A stretch of 64,000 nt of DNA from Flaviflexus ciconiae (GTDB lineage: Bacteria > Actinomycetota > Actinomycetes > Actinomycetales > Actinomycetaceae): contig NZ_CP034593.1 of assembly GCF_003971195.1 (NCBI RefSeq), forward strand, positions 868,001 through 932,000. The letters run 5' to 3'. The position numbers and the translations under genes are program-made. This document shows, in pieces, positions 8,974 through 18,700 of the stretch. The notes beneath the pieces were generated by a model. The model made no database searches and was not told the origin of the DNA. It saw nothing but the letters and a program-made list of their open reading frames with translations. The stretch's first letter is position 1. Every line of letters starts with the position of its first letter.

Positions 8974-10446
8974 TCAGTGGCCGGTGAGCTTCTCACGCAG
9001 AGCTGCGAGAGCCTCATCCGATGCCAGGGTGCCGGTCGACTCGGTACCCGAGGAGTAGCTGGCCGGAGCCTGCTCGCGTGCCGGTGCCGGAGCGGCCTCT
9101 GCAGCCTGCTCCTCGACCTCGGCCTGGTGAGCAACCTGCTCCTTGTGGGCGAGCCACAGTGCGTAAGCCGCGTTGTACTCGGCCTCCCACTGCTCGCGCT
9201 CGGCCTCGAAGCCCTCGAGCCATTCGCCCGACTCCGAGTCGTAACCCTCGGGGTACTTGTAGTTGCCGTTCTCGTCGTACTCGGAAGCCATGCCGTAGAG
9301 CGATGCATCGAAGTCCTCGGACTCCGGGTCGACGCCCTCATTGGCCTGCTTGAGCGACAGGGAAATGCGGCGGCGCTCAAGGTCGATGTCAATGACCTTG
9401 ACGAACAGCTCGTCGCCAACCTTGGCGATCTGCTCGGGCTGCTCGATGTGGCGCTGTGCGAGCTCGGAGATGTGGACGAGGCCCTCGATGCCGTCCTCGA
9501 CGCGGACGAACGCACCGAAGGGAACGAGCTTGGTGACCTTGCCGGGCACGACCTGGCCGATGGCATGGGTACGTGCGAAGACCTGCCACGGGTCCTCCTG
9601 CGTCGCCTTGAGCGACAGGGAGACACGCTCGCGGTCCATGTCGACCTCGAGAACCTCGACGGTGACAGGGGTGCCAACCTCGACGACCTCGTTCGGGTGG
9701 TCGATGTGCTTCCAGGAGAGCTCGGAAACGTGGACGAGACCGTCAACGCCACCGAGGTCCACGAAGGCACCGAAGTTCACGATGGAGGAGACTACGCCCT
9801 CGCGAATCTGCCCCTTCTGGAGGGTGTTGAGGAAGTGGCTGCGGGTCTCGGACTGGTTCTGTTCGAGGAACGCGCGGCGGGAAAGAACGACGTTGTTACG
9901 GTTCTTGTCGAGCTCGATGATCTTCGCATCGATGTCGCGGCCGATGTAGGGCTGCAGGTCGCGAACGCGACGCATCTCGACGAGCGATGCGGGAAGGAAT
10001 CCGCGCAGGCCGATATCGACGATGAGGCCACCCTTGACGACCTCGATGACGTTGCCGGAGACGACACCGTCGGTGTTCTTGATCTCCTCGATCTTGGCCC
10101 AGGCACGTTCCTGCTGTGCGCGGCGCTTCGAGAGGAGAAGGCGGCCTTCCTTGTCTTCCTTCTGGAGGACGTAGGCCTCGACGCGATCTCCTACGGCGAC
10201 GACCTCATCGGGGTCGATGTCGTGCTTGATCGACAGTTCCTTCGAGGGAATAACACCCTCGGTCTTGTAGCCAATGTCGAGAAGGACCTCGTCGTGGTCC
10301 ACCTTGACAATGGTGCCCTCGACGATGTCCCCGTCGTTGAAGTACTTGATGGTCTCGTCAACAGCTGCGAGGAGTTCTTCCTTCGAGCCAATATCGTTGA
10401 CGGCGACCTGCGGGGTGGTCGGCTGCTCGGGCGTGGTAGTTGTCAT
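8974..10446 (-). CDS. rpsA: 30S ribosomal protein S1
   Basis: The product is a 490-aa S1 protein with four successive S1/OB repeats. The later repeats are easily seen as FGAFVDLGGVDGLVHVSEL and FGAFVRVEDGIEGLVHISEL. An actinobacterial-type C-terminal tail is rich in Ala, Glu and Gln. S1 binds mRNA on the 30S subunit. The frame is open upstream to 10599, but the ATG at 10446 (MTTTTPEQ...) has GGAG upstream and starts where the family starts. A hairpin at 8927-8954 follows the gene. Its position between polA and coaE-uvrB is the conserved actinobacterial order. Confidence 0.95.
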   Translation of the reverse strand: MTTTTPEQPTTPQVAVNDIGSKEELLAAVDETIKYFNDGDIVEGTIVKVDHDEVLLDIGYKTEGVIPSKELSIKHDIDPDEVVAVGDRVEAYVLQKEDKEGRLLLSKRRAQQERAWAKIEEIKNTDGVVSGNVIEVVKGGLIVDIGLRGFLPASLVEMRRVRDLQPYIGRDIDAKIIELDKNRNNVVLSRRAFLEQNQSETRSHFLNTLQKGQIREGVVSSIVNFGAFVDLGGVDGLVHVSELSWKHIDHPNEVVEVGTPVTVEVLEVDMDRERVSLSLKATQEDPWQVFARTHAIGQVVPGKVTKLVPFGAFVRVEDGIEGLVHISELAQRHIEQPEQIAKVGDELFVKVIDIDLERRRISLSLKQANEGVDPESEDFDASLYGMASEYDENGNYKYPEGYDSESGEWLEGFEAEREQWEAEYNAAYALWLAHKEQVAHQAEVEEQAAEAAPAPAREQAPASYSSGTESTGTLASDEALAALREKLTGH

Positions 10447-10662
10447 TGAGTTGTAGTCTCCGATGGGACAGTAGAAATAGATTGGACAGTTATTGCGGAT
10501 ATCCCGAAAGACATCCAAGAAACAACAATAACGCGATGTTGGCCCATTTGCCAGAGAAAACAGCCAGTTTTCCCCGGACCTGTGACGAGAACTACCCATG
10601 GGGGATCAATGGCTACGACCCGTTCACCTGCTCGTTACCCGGGCGCGTGGGAAACTATCACC

Positions 10663-11451
10663 ATGGAACCCGCCTTCAGACCGTCCGCTGACGTACCCGA
10701 TCCGCAATCGGTTGCGGAAAAATGGTGGTCCGCAAACGCCGAACAATATCTCGCCGAACATCCGTCGCTCGGTGACGTTCGATTTCAGTGGGGGCCGGAA
10801 GGCTGGACGGAAGAGGATCTGCAAATTCTCCCAGCAGTGCCGGGACGTATTCTCGAGGTCGGTGCTGGCGCCGCTCAGTGCTCCCGCTGGCTTGCCTCGA
10901 AGGGGCACAACGTCACCGCTTCAGACATCTCGAAGGGCATGCTGTCGGCCGCGGAGCTACTCAACGAGAAGACCGGGATCGCGTTCCCGCTCATCCACTC
11001 CAGCATTGACGCTATGCCTTTCGGCGATTCGTCCTTCGACACGGTGTTCACGTCGTTTGGGGCCCTCAGCTTTATCCCTGACCTCGGCCCTGCCTTCGCG
11101 GAAGTTTTTCGTGTCCTCTCCCCCGGCGGCCTGTGGGCCTACTCCGTCACCCACCCGTTCTCGTGGGTGTTCCCCGATTCGCCCTATGCGGATGACCTCA
11201 AGGTGATCCGCCCCTACGGGAAGAGGGAGGCCTACGTCGAATCAGATCGTGCAGGCACGTCCTACGCAGAGTTCCCGCACACGCTTTCCGATCACATCAA
11301 CGGCCTCGTCCGAGCAGGCTTCGCAATCGACGACATCCTCGAGCCTGCGTGGCCGGTGGCCAATGCCGAGACGTGGGGCGGGTGGGGTCCCGACCGGGGA
11401 GCGATGCTCCCCAGCACCCTTATTGTCAGTGCGCGGCGGCCCGCCAGTTAG
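10663..11451 (+). CDS. Class I SAM-dependent methyltransferase
   Basis: The product is a Methyltransf_11-type enzyme of about 262 aa. Motif I is ILEVGAGAAQCSRWL, an acidic residue follows in TASDIS, and motif IV is MPFGDSSFDTVFTSFGAL. The substrate is unknown. ATG codons occur at 10582, 10609 and 10663. The one at 10609 has GGGGG four bases upstream and is also credible, whereas 10663 begins nearer the conserved part. It diverges from rpsA. Its 3' end overlaps the 3' end of polA on the other strand by 26 bp (11426-11451), leaving no room for a terminator between them. Confidence 0.8.
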   Translation: MEPAFRPSADVPDPQSVAEKWWSANAEQYLAEHPSLGDVRFQWGPEGWTEEDLQILPAVPGRILEVGAGAAQCSRWLASKGHNVTASDISKGMLSAAELLNEKTGIAFPLIHSSIDAMPFGDSSFDTVFTSFGALSFIPDLGPAFAEVFRVLSPGGLWAYSVTHPFSWVFPDSPYADDLKVIRPYGKREAYVESDRAGTSYAEFPHTLSDHINGLVRAGFAIDDILEPAWPVANAETWGGWGPDRGAMLPSTLIVSARRPAS

Positions 11452-14124
11452 GCCCAACACCGACGCCGACGGAAAGCGGGACCGACAGGTCAACGGCCGC
11501 CCCCATCTTCTCCTCAACGAGTGCACGGACGTCCGCTTCCTCGCCGGGAGCAATCTCCAGGACAAGTTCGTCGTGGACCTGGAGGAGAACGCGCGAGGTG
11601 TGCTTCGCGGTCGTCAGGGCCTCGTCGACGCCGAGCATGGCGATCTTGATGATGTCGGCAGCCGATCCCTGGATTGGTGCGTTGAGCGCCATCCGCTCCG
11701 CAGCATCCCGGCGCTGACGATTGTCGGATGTCAGGTCGGGCAGGTAGCGCCTGCGTCCCAGGATTGTTGACGTGTAACCGTCCTTCCGTGCCTGGGCGAC
11801 AACGGACTCGAGGTAGTTGCGTACCGCTCCGAACCGTTCGAAGTAGTCGTCCATGAGTTGCTGGGCCTCGCTACGTTCGATGCGGAGCTGTCGGGACAGC
11901 CCGAATGCGGACAGGCCGTAGGCTAGCCCGTAGCTCATGGCCTTGATCTTGTTTCGCTGGGTCGGGCTGACTTCCTCGGGCGCAATACCGTAGACGTGCC
12001 CGGCCACGTACGAGTGGAGGTCTTCCCCGTCAATGAAGGCCTGGATGAGAGCGGCGTCGCCCGACTGGTGGGCCATGAGCCTCATCTCGATCTGCGAGTA
12101 GTCCACGGTCATGATCGACTCGTAGCCAGGACCGGGGATAAAGGCCTCGCGGATCCGCTGGCCCTCCTCTGTGCGGGCGTGGATGTTTTGCAGGTTCGGT
12201 TCGGTCGACGACAGGCGGCCGGTGGCTGCCACGGTCTGCTGGAAGGAGGTGTGAATCCGCCCATCGTCCAGGACGGACTTGGCGAGTCCTTCAACGGACT
12301 GCTTCAGCTTGATTGCATCGCGATGCTCGAGGAGCTGGCCCAGAAACTCACGCCCGGCAACAGCCTGGTCGTCCTCGCGGAACGCGAGCTGGGTGTAGAG
12401 ATCCGTGAGGGCCTCCGCGTTCGTCGTGTATCCCGATTTGGTCTTACGCGTCGGGGGTAGGCCGAGCTCCTCAAAGAGAACGCCCTGGAGCTGCTTGGGG
12501 CTCGACAGATTCACCTCGTGGCCAATTGCGGCATAGGCCGAGTCAGCGGCGCGGTTCACCCGGCCGTCAAACTCCTTGAAGAGATCGTCGAAGACGGCCT
12601 TGTCGGAAGCAATTCCAATGTCCTCCATACGCGCCAGGATGGTCATGAGGGGCGTTTCAATGCCCTGCAGGAGGTCCGTGGAACCCCGCTTCTCGACCTC
12701 GTCCAGCAGGACGGACGAAAGCGGAAGCAGCGACCATGCTCTGCTTGCCGGGCCTTCCATGCCAGCTCCGCCAAGCCCAAGCCCCAGGTCGAGCTCAGCG
12801 GCCTCGATCTCGGGCAGAGTAACACCAATGTGGCGGACCACGAGGTCGGGAAGATCGTAGCTGCGCTGGTCCGGGTGGAGGATGTAGGCGGCCAGCTCCG
12901 TGTCCACCTCAACACCGGCAAGCTCTGCACCGAACGACCCCTTGATCGCATGCCACGTCCACTTCGCGCCGTGAATGATCTTCTTAGCCTCGGGGTTCTC
13001 AATCCAGGCAACAAAAGCTTTCTCGTCTTCGGGCTAAGGTCCGTGCGGTCCGCAACAAGAGCCTGCCCGGAGTCGAGCGCGAGCGAGATCCGGGTGATGT
13101 CACCGCGGTGCGGGCTGCCGGCGCCTTCAATGAACAGTCCGATGGTCTCTGAACCAAACTCATTGAGCCAGTCATCAATGTCGCCGGCGCTTGCCGCCGC
13201 GGCCTCGAGCGCCTCCATGGCGTCCCCGGCCTGCTCGGTGTCACCATCGGCGAGCGGTAGCTCTGCCAGGACTCGCGGGCGGAGCGAGGTAAAATCGAGA
13301 AGGTCGAAGAGCTGGTGGACCGCTTCGCGGTTCACGCCCCTGGGCACCAAGTCCTCGAAGCCCACCTCGAGCGGCATATCCCTCAGCAGGTGGTTGAGCT
13401 TCCGGTTGAGCTTTACCTGGTCAAGGTTATCGCGCAGGCTCTGACCGACCTTGCCGCCGATCTCGTCCGCATGCTCGATGATTCCGTCGAGATCCCCGTA
13501 TTGGTTGATCCACTTCTGTGCCGTCTTCGGCCCCACGCCGGGAACTCCGGGCAGGTTGTCGGCTTGCTCGCCCACCAGGGCTGCAAGGTCCGGGTACTGC
13601 TCGGGGGTGACACCTGCGCGTTCCTTGACGACATCCGGTGTCATCTCCAACATCTGCGATCTCGGCATCGGGTACAGCAGGGTCACGTTGTCGTTGACGA
13701 GCTGGTAGGTGTCCTTGTCCCCCGACGAGATCACCACATCCATCCCTTCATCAACACCCCGCGCCGAAAGCGTAGCCACAATGTCGTCGGCCTCGTACTG
13801 GTCTTTCGTAATCCAGGCGATCCCGAGCGTGTCGAGAACTTCCTGAATCAGCGGGATCTGGCCCTTGAACTCTTCGGGGGTTTCGGCTCGCCCGCCCTTG
13901 TAGGGCGCGTACTCCTTTGTGCGGAACGTCCCTCCCGACAGATCGAAAGCAACCGCAACATGCGTGGGCTGAACATCGGCGTACAGCTTTAGCAGGGTGT
14001 TGAGGAATCCGTGGATTCCGTTCGTGTACTGTCCCTGGTCGGTCCGGAAGGCATCTTTCGGAAGTGCGAAGAAGCTGCGGAACGCGAGGGAGTGGCCGTC
14101 GAGAAGAAGGAGTCGTTGATTCAC
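11426..14124 (-). pseudogene. polA: polA, DNA polymerase I, with one frameshift in this sequence
   Basis: The two frames 14124-about 13031 and about 13031-11426 together encode a DNA polymerase I of about 899 aa, normal length. Part one has the 5'-3' exonuclease domain (LLLLDGHSLAFRSFFAL, QYEADDIVAT, SSGDKDTYQLV, GVPGVGPKTAQKWI). Part two has the polymerase motifs DYSQIEMRLMAHQSGD (motif A), KAMSYGLAYGLSAFGLSRQL (motif B) and VHDELVLE (motif C). The intermediate domain seems to lack a proofreading exonuclease signature, as is usual in actinobacteria. The frame breaks at a G3 run (13031-13033, plus strand); one extra base turns SPKT into SPEDEKAF and restores continuity. As polA is core, a sequence error is the simplest explanation. 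Confidence 0.9.
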
Positions 14125-14180
14125 AAGACTAGAGTACGTGGCGGTCCAGATAAATTCAGTAACCGGTTATCCTGGTGCGC

Positions 14181-14570
14181 ATGGATCATCTCAAGCGGGG
14201 ACACGGGCCCCTTGCCGATAAGCTCGGCGTCGTCTTTCATTCCATGACCGATACTTCAGCCGAAGCAACGATGCCGGTCGAAGGGAACACGCAGCCATAT
14301 GGCCTGCTGCACGGCGGAATGAATGGTTTCCTCGTTGAACACCTCGCCTCCGGACTCGCCATGAGGCACTGCCCGCCCGACCTTGTTCCCGTGGGAACCG
14401 ACCTACACGTCTCGCATGTCTCCCCCGCAACCGCCGACTCGGTCCGAGCGGTCGCCACCCTCCAGTCGAAATCCAAGGGCTCAATTTGGGTCCGCGTGAA
14501 AATCTTCTCAGGTGAGCGCCTCACCGCCTTTGGCTCGCTCACCCTCCGGTTCGTCACGCCCCGGATCTAA
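14181..14570 (+). CDS. Hotdog-fold acyl-CoA thioesterase (PaaI/MenI-like)
   Basis: The product is a 129-aa single hotdog domain. The segment YGLLHGGMNGFLVEHLASG matches the active-site helix region of PaaI/EntH-type thioesterases (hot-dog helix with HGG), and ...VSHVSPA... is the usual following strand. It likely hydrolyses an aromatic or menaquinone-pathway acyl-CoA; which one cannot be told from sequence. I use the ATG at 14181; a GTG at 14175 is in frame. It diverges from polA with a 56-bp gap. Confidence 0.82.
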   Translation: MDHLKRGHGPLADKLGVVFHSMTDTSAEATMPVEGNTQPYGLLHGGMNGFLVEHLASGLAMRHCPPDLVPVGTDLHVSHVSPATADSVRAVATLQSKSKGSIWVRVKIFSGERLTAFGSLTLRFVTPRI

Positions 14571-14651
14571 AGGCAGGGCACCATCGCTCGCTCGACCCAT
14601 CACTGCTCGGGGCTGAACCCCGTCGTCAGCGGTTGAGCCAAGCCAGGAGGA

Positions 14652-14713
14652 GATAAGCCAACCGCGGGCAGGTCGGCAACAGACACGTCAAGCAGACAAG
14701 CCAACCACGGGCA
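14652..14713 (+). repeat. Pair of 19-bp direct repeats
   Basis: The segments 14652-14670 and 14695-14713 differ at only two positions (core AAGCCAACC.CGGGCA), with a partial third copy following. They lie in the noncoding gap between the thioesterase gene and the regulator terminator. Function is unknown. Confidence 0.55.
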
Positions 14714-14735
14714 AGCCAACACGATAACGGATTCA

Positions 14736-14772
14736 AAGGGCCGGGCCTAGCATCAAGCTGGGCCCGGTCCTT
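14736..14772 (-). terminator. Intrinsic terminator of the ANTAR regulator gene
   Basis: A 12-bp stem with one mismatch (14736-14747, 14761-14772) lies 56 bases beyond the regulator stop. Read on the minus strand it is followed by UUUGAAU. Confidence 0.65.
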
Positions 14773-14827
14773 CTCTGTCCATGTCGCCGTGACGATACCG
14801 CAAGCGGCTCGCGGCACGAGGATTGTT

Positions 14828-15535
14828 TTAGTCTGCGCGTCCGACCTGGTCGATGACTGCGTCGGCTACTTCCTTCATGGTGAGCCTGCGGTCCATGGAC
14901 GTCTTCTGGATCCAGCGGAACGCCTCGGGTTCCGTCAGTCCCATCTTCGACATGAGGAGGCCCTTCGCACGGTCCACCTGCTTGCGGGTCTCGAACTGCT
15001 CGGTGAGGTTAGCGACCTCGCTCTCGAGCGAGACGATCTCCTGGAAGCGGGATACTGCGATCTCGACTGCCGGGATCAGGTCGGCCGGCGTGAACGGCTT
15101 GACCACGTATGCCATGGCGCCAGCATCGCGTGCTCGCTCCACAAGCTCGGACTGCGAGAATGCGGTCAGCATGACGACCGCACAGGTGCGGTTGGCGAGA
15201 ATCTGCTCGGCGGCGGTGATCCCGTCCATGCCCGGCATCTTCACGTCCATGACAACAACATCCGGTTCGAATTCCTTGGCCTTTTCAATGGCCTCTTCAC
15301 CATTGCTTGCTTCACCAACGACATCGATTCCAGCATCGGTCAGGGTTTCAACAATATCGAGGCGAATGAGAGCCTCGTCTTCAACGACGAGCGCACGATA
15401 GTGGCGCTCCTCGTTCTCGCCGACAACGTCGTCAGCATTGATCTCGAGGTCATCGAGGGAGCTGTCTTCTTTCTTTACCACCGCGGACTCCTTTGGCACG
15501 ATACGGCGTTTGGGCCATCCATTGCCCATGGACAT
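14828..15535 (-). CDS. pdtaR: ANTAR-domain response regulator (PdtaR-like)
   Basis: The product is a 235-aa response regulator. A 45-residue N-terminal lead precedes the receiver domain (VVEDEALIRLD, phospho-acceptor Asp97 in VVVMDVKMPGMDG, Lys in YVVKPFT). The C-terminal ANTAR domain covers about residues 176-231 with AKGLLMSKMGLTEPEAFRWIQ. ANTAR domains bind paired hairpins in RNA and act as antiterminators. PdtaR of M. tuberculosis lies in the same pyk-polA neighbourhood, which supports the name. No sensor kinase is adjacent. ATG codons at 15535 and 15529 are both possible. Confidence 0.88.
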   Translation of the reverse strand: MSMGNGWPKRRIVPKESAVVKKEDSSLDDLEINADDVVGENEERHYRALVVEDEALIRLDIVETLTDAGIDVVGEASNGEEAIEKAKEFEPDVVVMDVKMPGMDGITAAEQILANRTCAVVMLTAFSQSELVERARDAGAMAYVVKPFTPADLIPAVEIAVSRFQEIVSLESEVANLTEQFETRKQVDRAKGLLMSKMGLTEPEAFRWIQKTSMDRRLTMKEVADAVIDQVGRAD

Positions 15536-16093
15536 TATCGCCCCAAGATTATCGGTCCCGCTGAGGTTTCGTCATATCTAATCGCACGCTTGCACGGTCT
15601 TGCAGATATTTCGACAGGAAATTGCCTAAGAAACCCGCGTCGTTTCAATATTTCTGCAACGAAACTACCACTTTGTGAATCCTCTTACTGTGTCTCACAA
15701 GCTCGTGGTCCAGCGGCCCCACAGGGCCCACTCGAGTGCACATGGAACGGACACATACGTCGGGCGCCGACATGGGAAAAGCCCTATTCAGCAAGGTTCT
15801 ACGCGAGTAACGTCTATCGACAATGAAGTTTGTCGCAGCTCTCCATAGGTACGCCCCATCAGTAGACAGAGCAGGCATGCCTTCCATTTGCCATTCATCC
15901 TCGATACTCTTCTATTACCGATTCTTTGCAGACTTGCCGCAAATTGATGCAAAGTGCGACAACCCGACTCTTTTAGTTCTTCGATTAGAGAACTCCCATA
16001 ACTCTCTCCTCTTCATGTCATAACCGGCACTTTTACTGATAGTTAAGTAACTCAACCGGCTACTTCATAGCCGGAAATAGGTAAGGATTAGAT
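15536..16093. other. Intergenic region (558 bp) between divergent genes
   Basis: I see no convincing gene. The region must hold the promoter of the ANTAR regulator (-) and of the exported protein (+). The only clear structure is a 7-bp hairpin at 16056-16074 just ahead of the exported-protein start. Base composition is lower in GC than the flanking genes in its right half. Confidence 0.5.
16056..16074 (+). promoter_or_regulatory. Hairpin in leader of the exported Pro/Ala-rich protein
   Basis: CCGGCTA (16056-16062) and TAGCCGG (16068-16074) form a perfect stem with loop CTTCA. It ends 19 bases before the ATG, just upstream of the TAAGGA ribosome binding site. It could affect mRNA stability or translation; no known riboswitch was recognised. 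Confidence 0.45.
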
Positions 16094-16645
16094 ATGTCGC
16101 GCAAACTCTGGGTAGCGACCGGAACTCTTGGCGTTCTTGGGATTGCCGCGGGGACGGGTTTTGCCGTCGCGGGAAGCGATGACACCCCAAATCCGTCCGG
16201 CATCGTAAAGTTTGCCTCCGCAACCACGACCGCCTCGCCAAGCCAGACCAACTCAACAACCGCGACGTCTACGGTATCGGCTCGTTCGACGGTGACCACG
16301 CAGTCAACGCAGACGGCTGTCAGTACGTCATCTCCGACCGGCGCTGCGAGCGTCCCCTCCCCGGTATCCGCTCAGACACCGGCTCCTGCAGTGACGCGCA
16401 CGCCGGTTCGGACCCAGGCACCAGCTCCTGCGCGTACCCAGGCTCCTGCGCCCGCACGGACCCAGGCACCGGCTCCCGCTCCTAAGCCGGCCCCTGCACC
16501 CGCACCCATTCAGGTATCGGCACCGAGCCCAGTTTCCGCTCAGAGTCCCGTCTCGGCACCGACCCCGGCCCCAACGGCTTCACCCGTCTCGGCAGAGTCT
16601 CCGGATTCACCTGACTCCCCCGAGTCCGCGGACGCGGCTGACTAG
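16094..16645 (+). CDS. Exported Pro/Ala/Ser/Thr-rich low-complexity protein
   Basis: The product is 183 aa. It has an N-terminal signal peptide (basic MSRKL, hydrophobic segment to about residue 27) and then is almost entirely Ser/Thr-rich (residues 45-95) and Pro/Ala-rich (95-165), with three copies of RTQAPAPA. The tail is acidic (SPDSPDSPESADAAD). No folded domain is visible and there is no LPXTG or lipobox. It resembles a disordered stalk or wall-spanning region, possibly glycosylated. It could be a secreted surface protein, or a truncated one that has lost a C-terminal domain. TAAGGA eight bases upstream supports the start. Confidence 0.7.
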   Translation: MSRKLWVATGTLGVLGIAAGTGFAVAGSDDTPNPSGIVKFASATTTASPSQTNSTTATSTVSARSTVTTQSTQTAVSTSSPTGAASVPSPVSAQTPAPAVTRTPVRTQAPAPARTQAPAPARTQAPAPAPKPAPAPAPIQVSAPSPVSAQSPVSAPTPAPTASPVSAESPDSPDSPESADAAD

Positions 16646-16699
16646 ACCCGTCTCGGCGTCGTGCAGCCTGTCAATCCTTGAGTGCGGAGCCGCGGCGGT

Positions 16700-16738
16700 A
16701 TGGTGTCCCGGCAGATGATCATCCTGCCGGGGCACCAT
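16700..16738 (+). terminator. Strong terminator-like hairpin after exported protein
   Basis: The inverted repeat 16700-16713/16724-16738 has only one unpaired position and a 9-10 base loop, 55 bases after the stop at 16645. It lies between that gene and the convergent tRNA-Leu and could act in both directions. A U tract is lacking. Confidence 0.6.
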
Positions 16739-16932
16739 GCTGTCGTTTCGCGTTCCAGCGCAAAGCCCGACCGCCCAGTCCCCTCGGATCATGCGCGAAC
16801 TGGTGGATCAATCGTGAGGCCCTACCCGGGCATGGTCATGCGCGGATCTAGCGCATGGGTATCGAACCGCGTGTGGGCATGAAAATGCCCCGATCCACAG
16901 GGCCTGGGGCTCACTGACGGATCAGGGCGTGG

Positions 16933-17014
16933 TACTCCGGGCGGGACTTGAACCCGCATGCCTTTCGGCGCCGCATTTTGAGTGCGGTGTGTCTGCCAAT
17001 TCCACCACCGGAGC
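16933..17014 (-). tRNA. tRNA-Leu (anticodon CAA)
   Basis: The minus strand folds as a class II tRNA of 82 bases: acceptor GCTCCGG/CCGGAGT, D-loop TGGAATTGGCAGAC, anticodon stem CCGCA/TGCGG around loop CTCAAAA (anticodon CAA, reading UUG), a long variable arm and T-arm GCGGGTTCAAGTCCCGC. The CCA end is not encoded. It lies 35 bases downstream of pyk on the same strand. Confidence 0.95.
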
Positions 17015-17048
17015 TGAGGGCTCAGCGAACCGAGCCCAGGAAGATACT

Positions 17049-18494
17049 CTAGTTGAAATCTCCCACAATGTTCCTACTCGGCATGGTCTCACCAATCTTG
17101 TGGACCCTGATTGAGTTCGTGGAACCAACGGTACCCGGGGGCATACCCGAGACAATAACAACGCGCTCGTCGTCCTCTACGAGACCCTTCTGGCGCAGGA
17201 TGTTATCGACCTGGTTCACCATGTCGTCAGTGTGTGCGACCTCGGGAACGATGACGGCCTCAACACCCCACGAGAGCGCGAGAGTGTTCCTCGTCGACTC
17301 GAACGGGGTGAAGACGAGGTGCGGGATCGGGGACCGCAGGCGCGACATGCGGCGGGCGGTGAGGCCCGACGTGGTGAACGTGACGGCGTAGCGGCAGTCG
17401 AGAGCCTCGGCAATGTCGAGGGCCGCGCGGGTGATGATGCCGTTGCGGGTCTGGCGCAGGCCGGTCAGCTGAGCAATGTTCTCCATGCCGTGCTGCTCGG
17501 TGTACGAGATGATGTCGCTCATGACGTTGACGCATTCGATCGGGTACTGACCGACCGAGGTCTCACCGGACAGCATGACAGCGTCAGCACCGTCGAGGAT
17601 CGCGTTGGCGCAGTCGGATGCCTCTGCACGCGTCGGGCGCGGGCTGGTGATCATCGACTCGAGAACCTGGGTGGCGACGATCACGGGCTTCGACTTGCGG
17701 CGCGCTAGATCGATGCAACGCTTCTGGACGGTGGGGACCTGCTCGAGCGGAAGCTCAACGCCGAGGTCGCCACGAGCAACCATGAGGCCGTCAAACACGT
17801 TGACGATCTCTTCGAGGTTCTCTACAGCCTGGGGCTTTTCGATCTTTGCGACGACGGGAACCTTGCGGCCGACCCTGTCCATGACCTCGTAGACATCGCC
17901 GATGTCCTTGGCGGAGCGGACGAACGACAGGGCGATCAGGTCGGCTCCGAGGTTCAGTGCCCACTCGAGGTCGATCTTGTCCTTCTCGGACAGTGCCGGC
18001 ACGGAGACGGCAACGCCGGGCAGGTTAACGCCCTTATGGTTGGAGACCGGGCCACCGACCAGAACCTCGGTGATAACGCGTGGGCCAACAACTTCCTTCA
18101 CCTTGATGAGGATGTTGCCGTCGTCGATCAGGATCTCGTCGCCGGGCTTGCAGTCGGCGGGCAGTCCCTTAAACGTTGTGGAGACCATGTCCTTGTCGCC
18201 AAGGATGTCTTCGGTCGTGATGGTGAACTCATCGCCCTTGCGGAGGATGACGGAGCCGTCGGCGAAATTACCCAGACGGATCTTGGGGCCCTGAAGGTCA
18301 ACGAGGATGGCAACGGCCTTCCCTGTCTCCTCGGCCGCGGCACGGACGTTCCGGTAGGTCTCCTCATGGTCCGCGTGCGTTCCATGAGAGGCGTTGATGC
18401 GCGCAACATTCATACCGGCTTCAACCAGTTCGCGCGTCTTCTCCTTACTGGACGTGGCAGGACCAATGGTGCAGACAATTTTCGCTCTTCGCAT
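17049..18494 (-). CDS. pyk: Pyruvate kinase
   Basis: The 481-aa product catalyses the last ATP-yielding step of glycolysis, phosphoenolpyruvate to pyruvate. Diagnostic segments are AKIVCTIGPATSS at the N-terminus, INASHGTHADH, DLQGPKIRLG, the catalytic-lysine segment VVAKIEKPQAVENL, MVARGDLGVELP and MLSGETSVGQYP. A TTG-initiated extension to 18512 is possible, but the ATG at 18494 starts exactly at the family N-terminus. It is encoded downstream of lgt on the same strand and followed by tRNA-Leu. Confidence 0.95.
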   Translation of the reverse strand: MRRAKIVCTIGPATSSKEKTRELVEAGMNVARINASHGTHADHEETYRNVRAAAEETGKAVAILVDLQGPKIRLGNFADGSVILRKGDEFTITTEDILGDKDMVSTTFKGLPADCKPGDEILIDDGNILIKVKEVVGPRVITEVLVGGPVSNHKGVNLPGVAVSVPALSEKDKIDLEWALNLGADLIALSFVRSAKDIGDVYEVMDRVGRKVPVVAKIEKPQAVENLEEIVNVFDGLMVARGDLGVELPLEQVPTVQKRCIDLARRKSKPVIVATQVLESMITSPRPTRAEASDCANAILDGADAVMLSGETSVGQYPIECVNVMSDIISYTEQHGMENIAQLTGLRQTRNGIITRAALDIAEALDCRYAVTFTTSGLTARRMSRLRSPIPHLVFTPFESTRNTLALSWGVEAVIVPEVAHTDDMVNQVDNILRQKGLVEDDERVVIVSGMPPGTVGSTNSIRVHKIGETMPSRNIVGDFN

Positions 18495-18636
18495 GACACC
18501 AACATTACCCAACTAAAGTCCTAGATTTGCAGTCACACACGATAATTCCTGCCACATTCACCCGGCATTATCCCGATTTGGCAAATTTCCTGGCAGGCGA
18601 TGACTCGAGTGCACCTATGTGCGCACCGGATTAGAA

Positions 18637-18670
18637 GTGCCCGGATGACGATTGCTCGCCTTCCGGGCAC
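18637..18670 (-). terminator. Terminator-like hairpin after lgt
   Basis: The 9-bp stem GTGCCCGGA/TCCGGGCAC (18637-18645, 18662-18670) lies 31 bases beyond the lgt stop. On the minus strand it is followed by UUCUAAU. It would end the his-trp-lgt transcript and separate it from pyk. Confidence 0.5.
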
Positions 18671-18700
18671 CCAAACCAGAGTTCATCTCAGGTCGCGTTG

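Noticed and set aside
8968..10449. 493-codon plus-strand frame opposite rpsA
   Set aside because: It mirrors the rpsA codon bias, has no ribosome binding site and encodes Asp/Leu/Val-rich nonsense; the S1 repeats are on the minus strand.
15823..16023. 66-codon frame in the gap upstream of the exported protein
   Set aside because: It has no ribosome binding site, no actinobacterial codon bias and no conserved neighbour relation.
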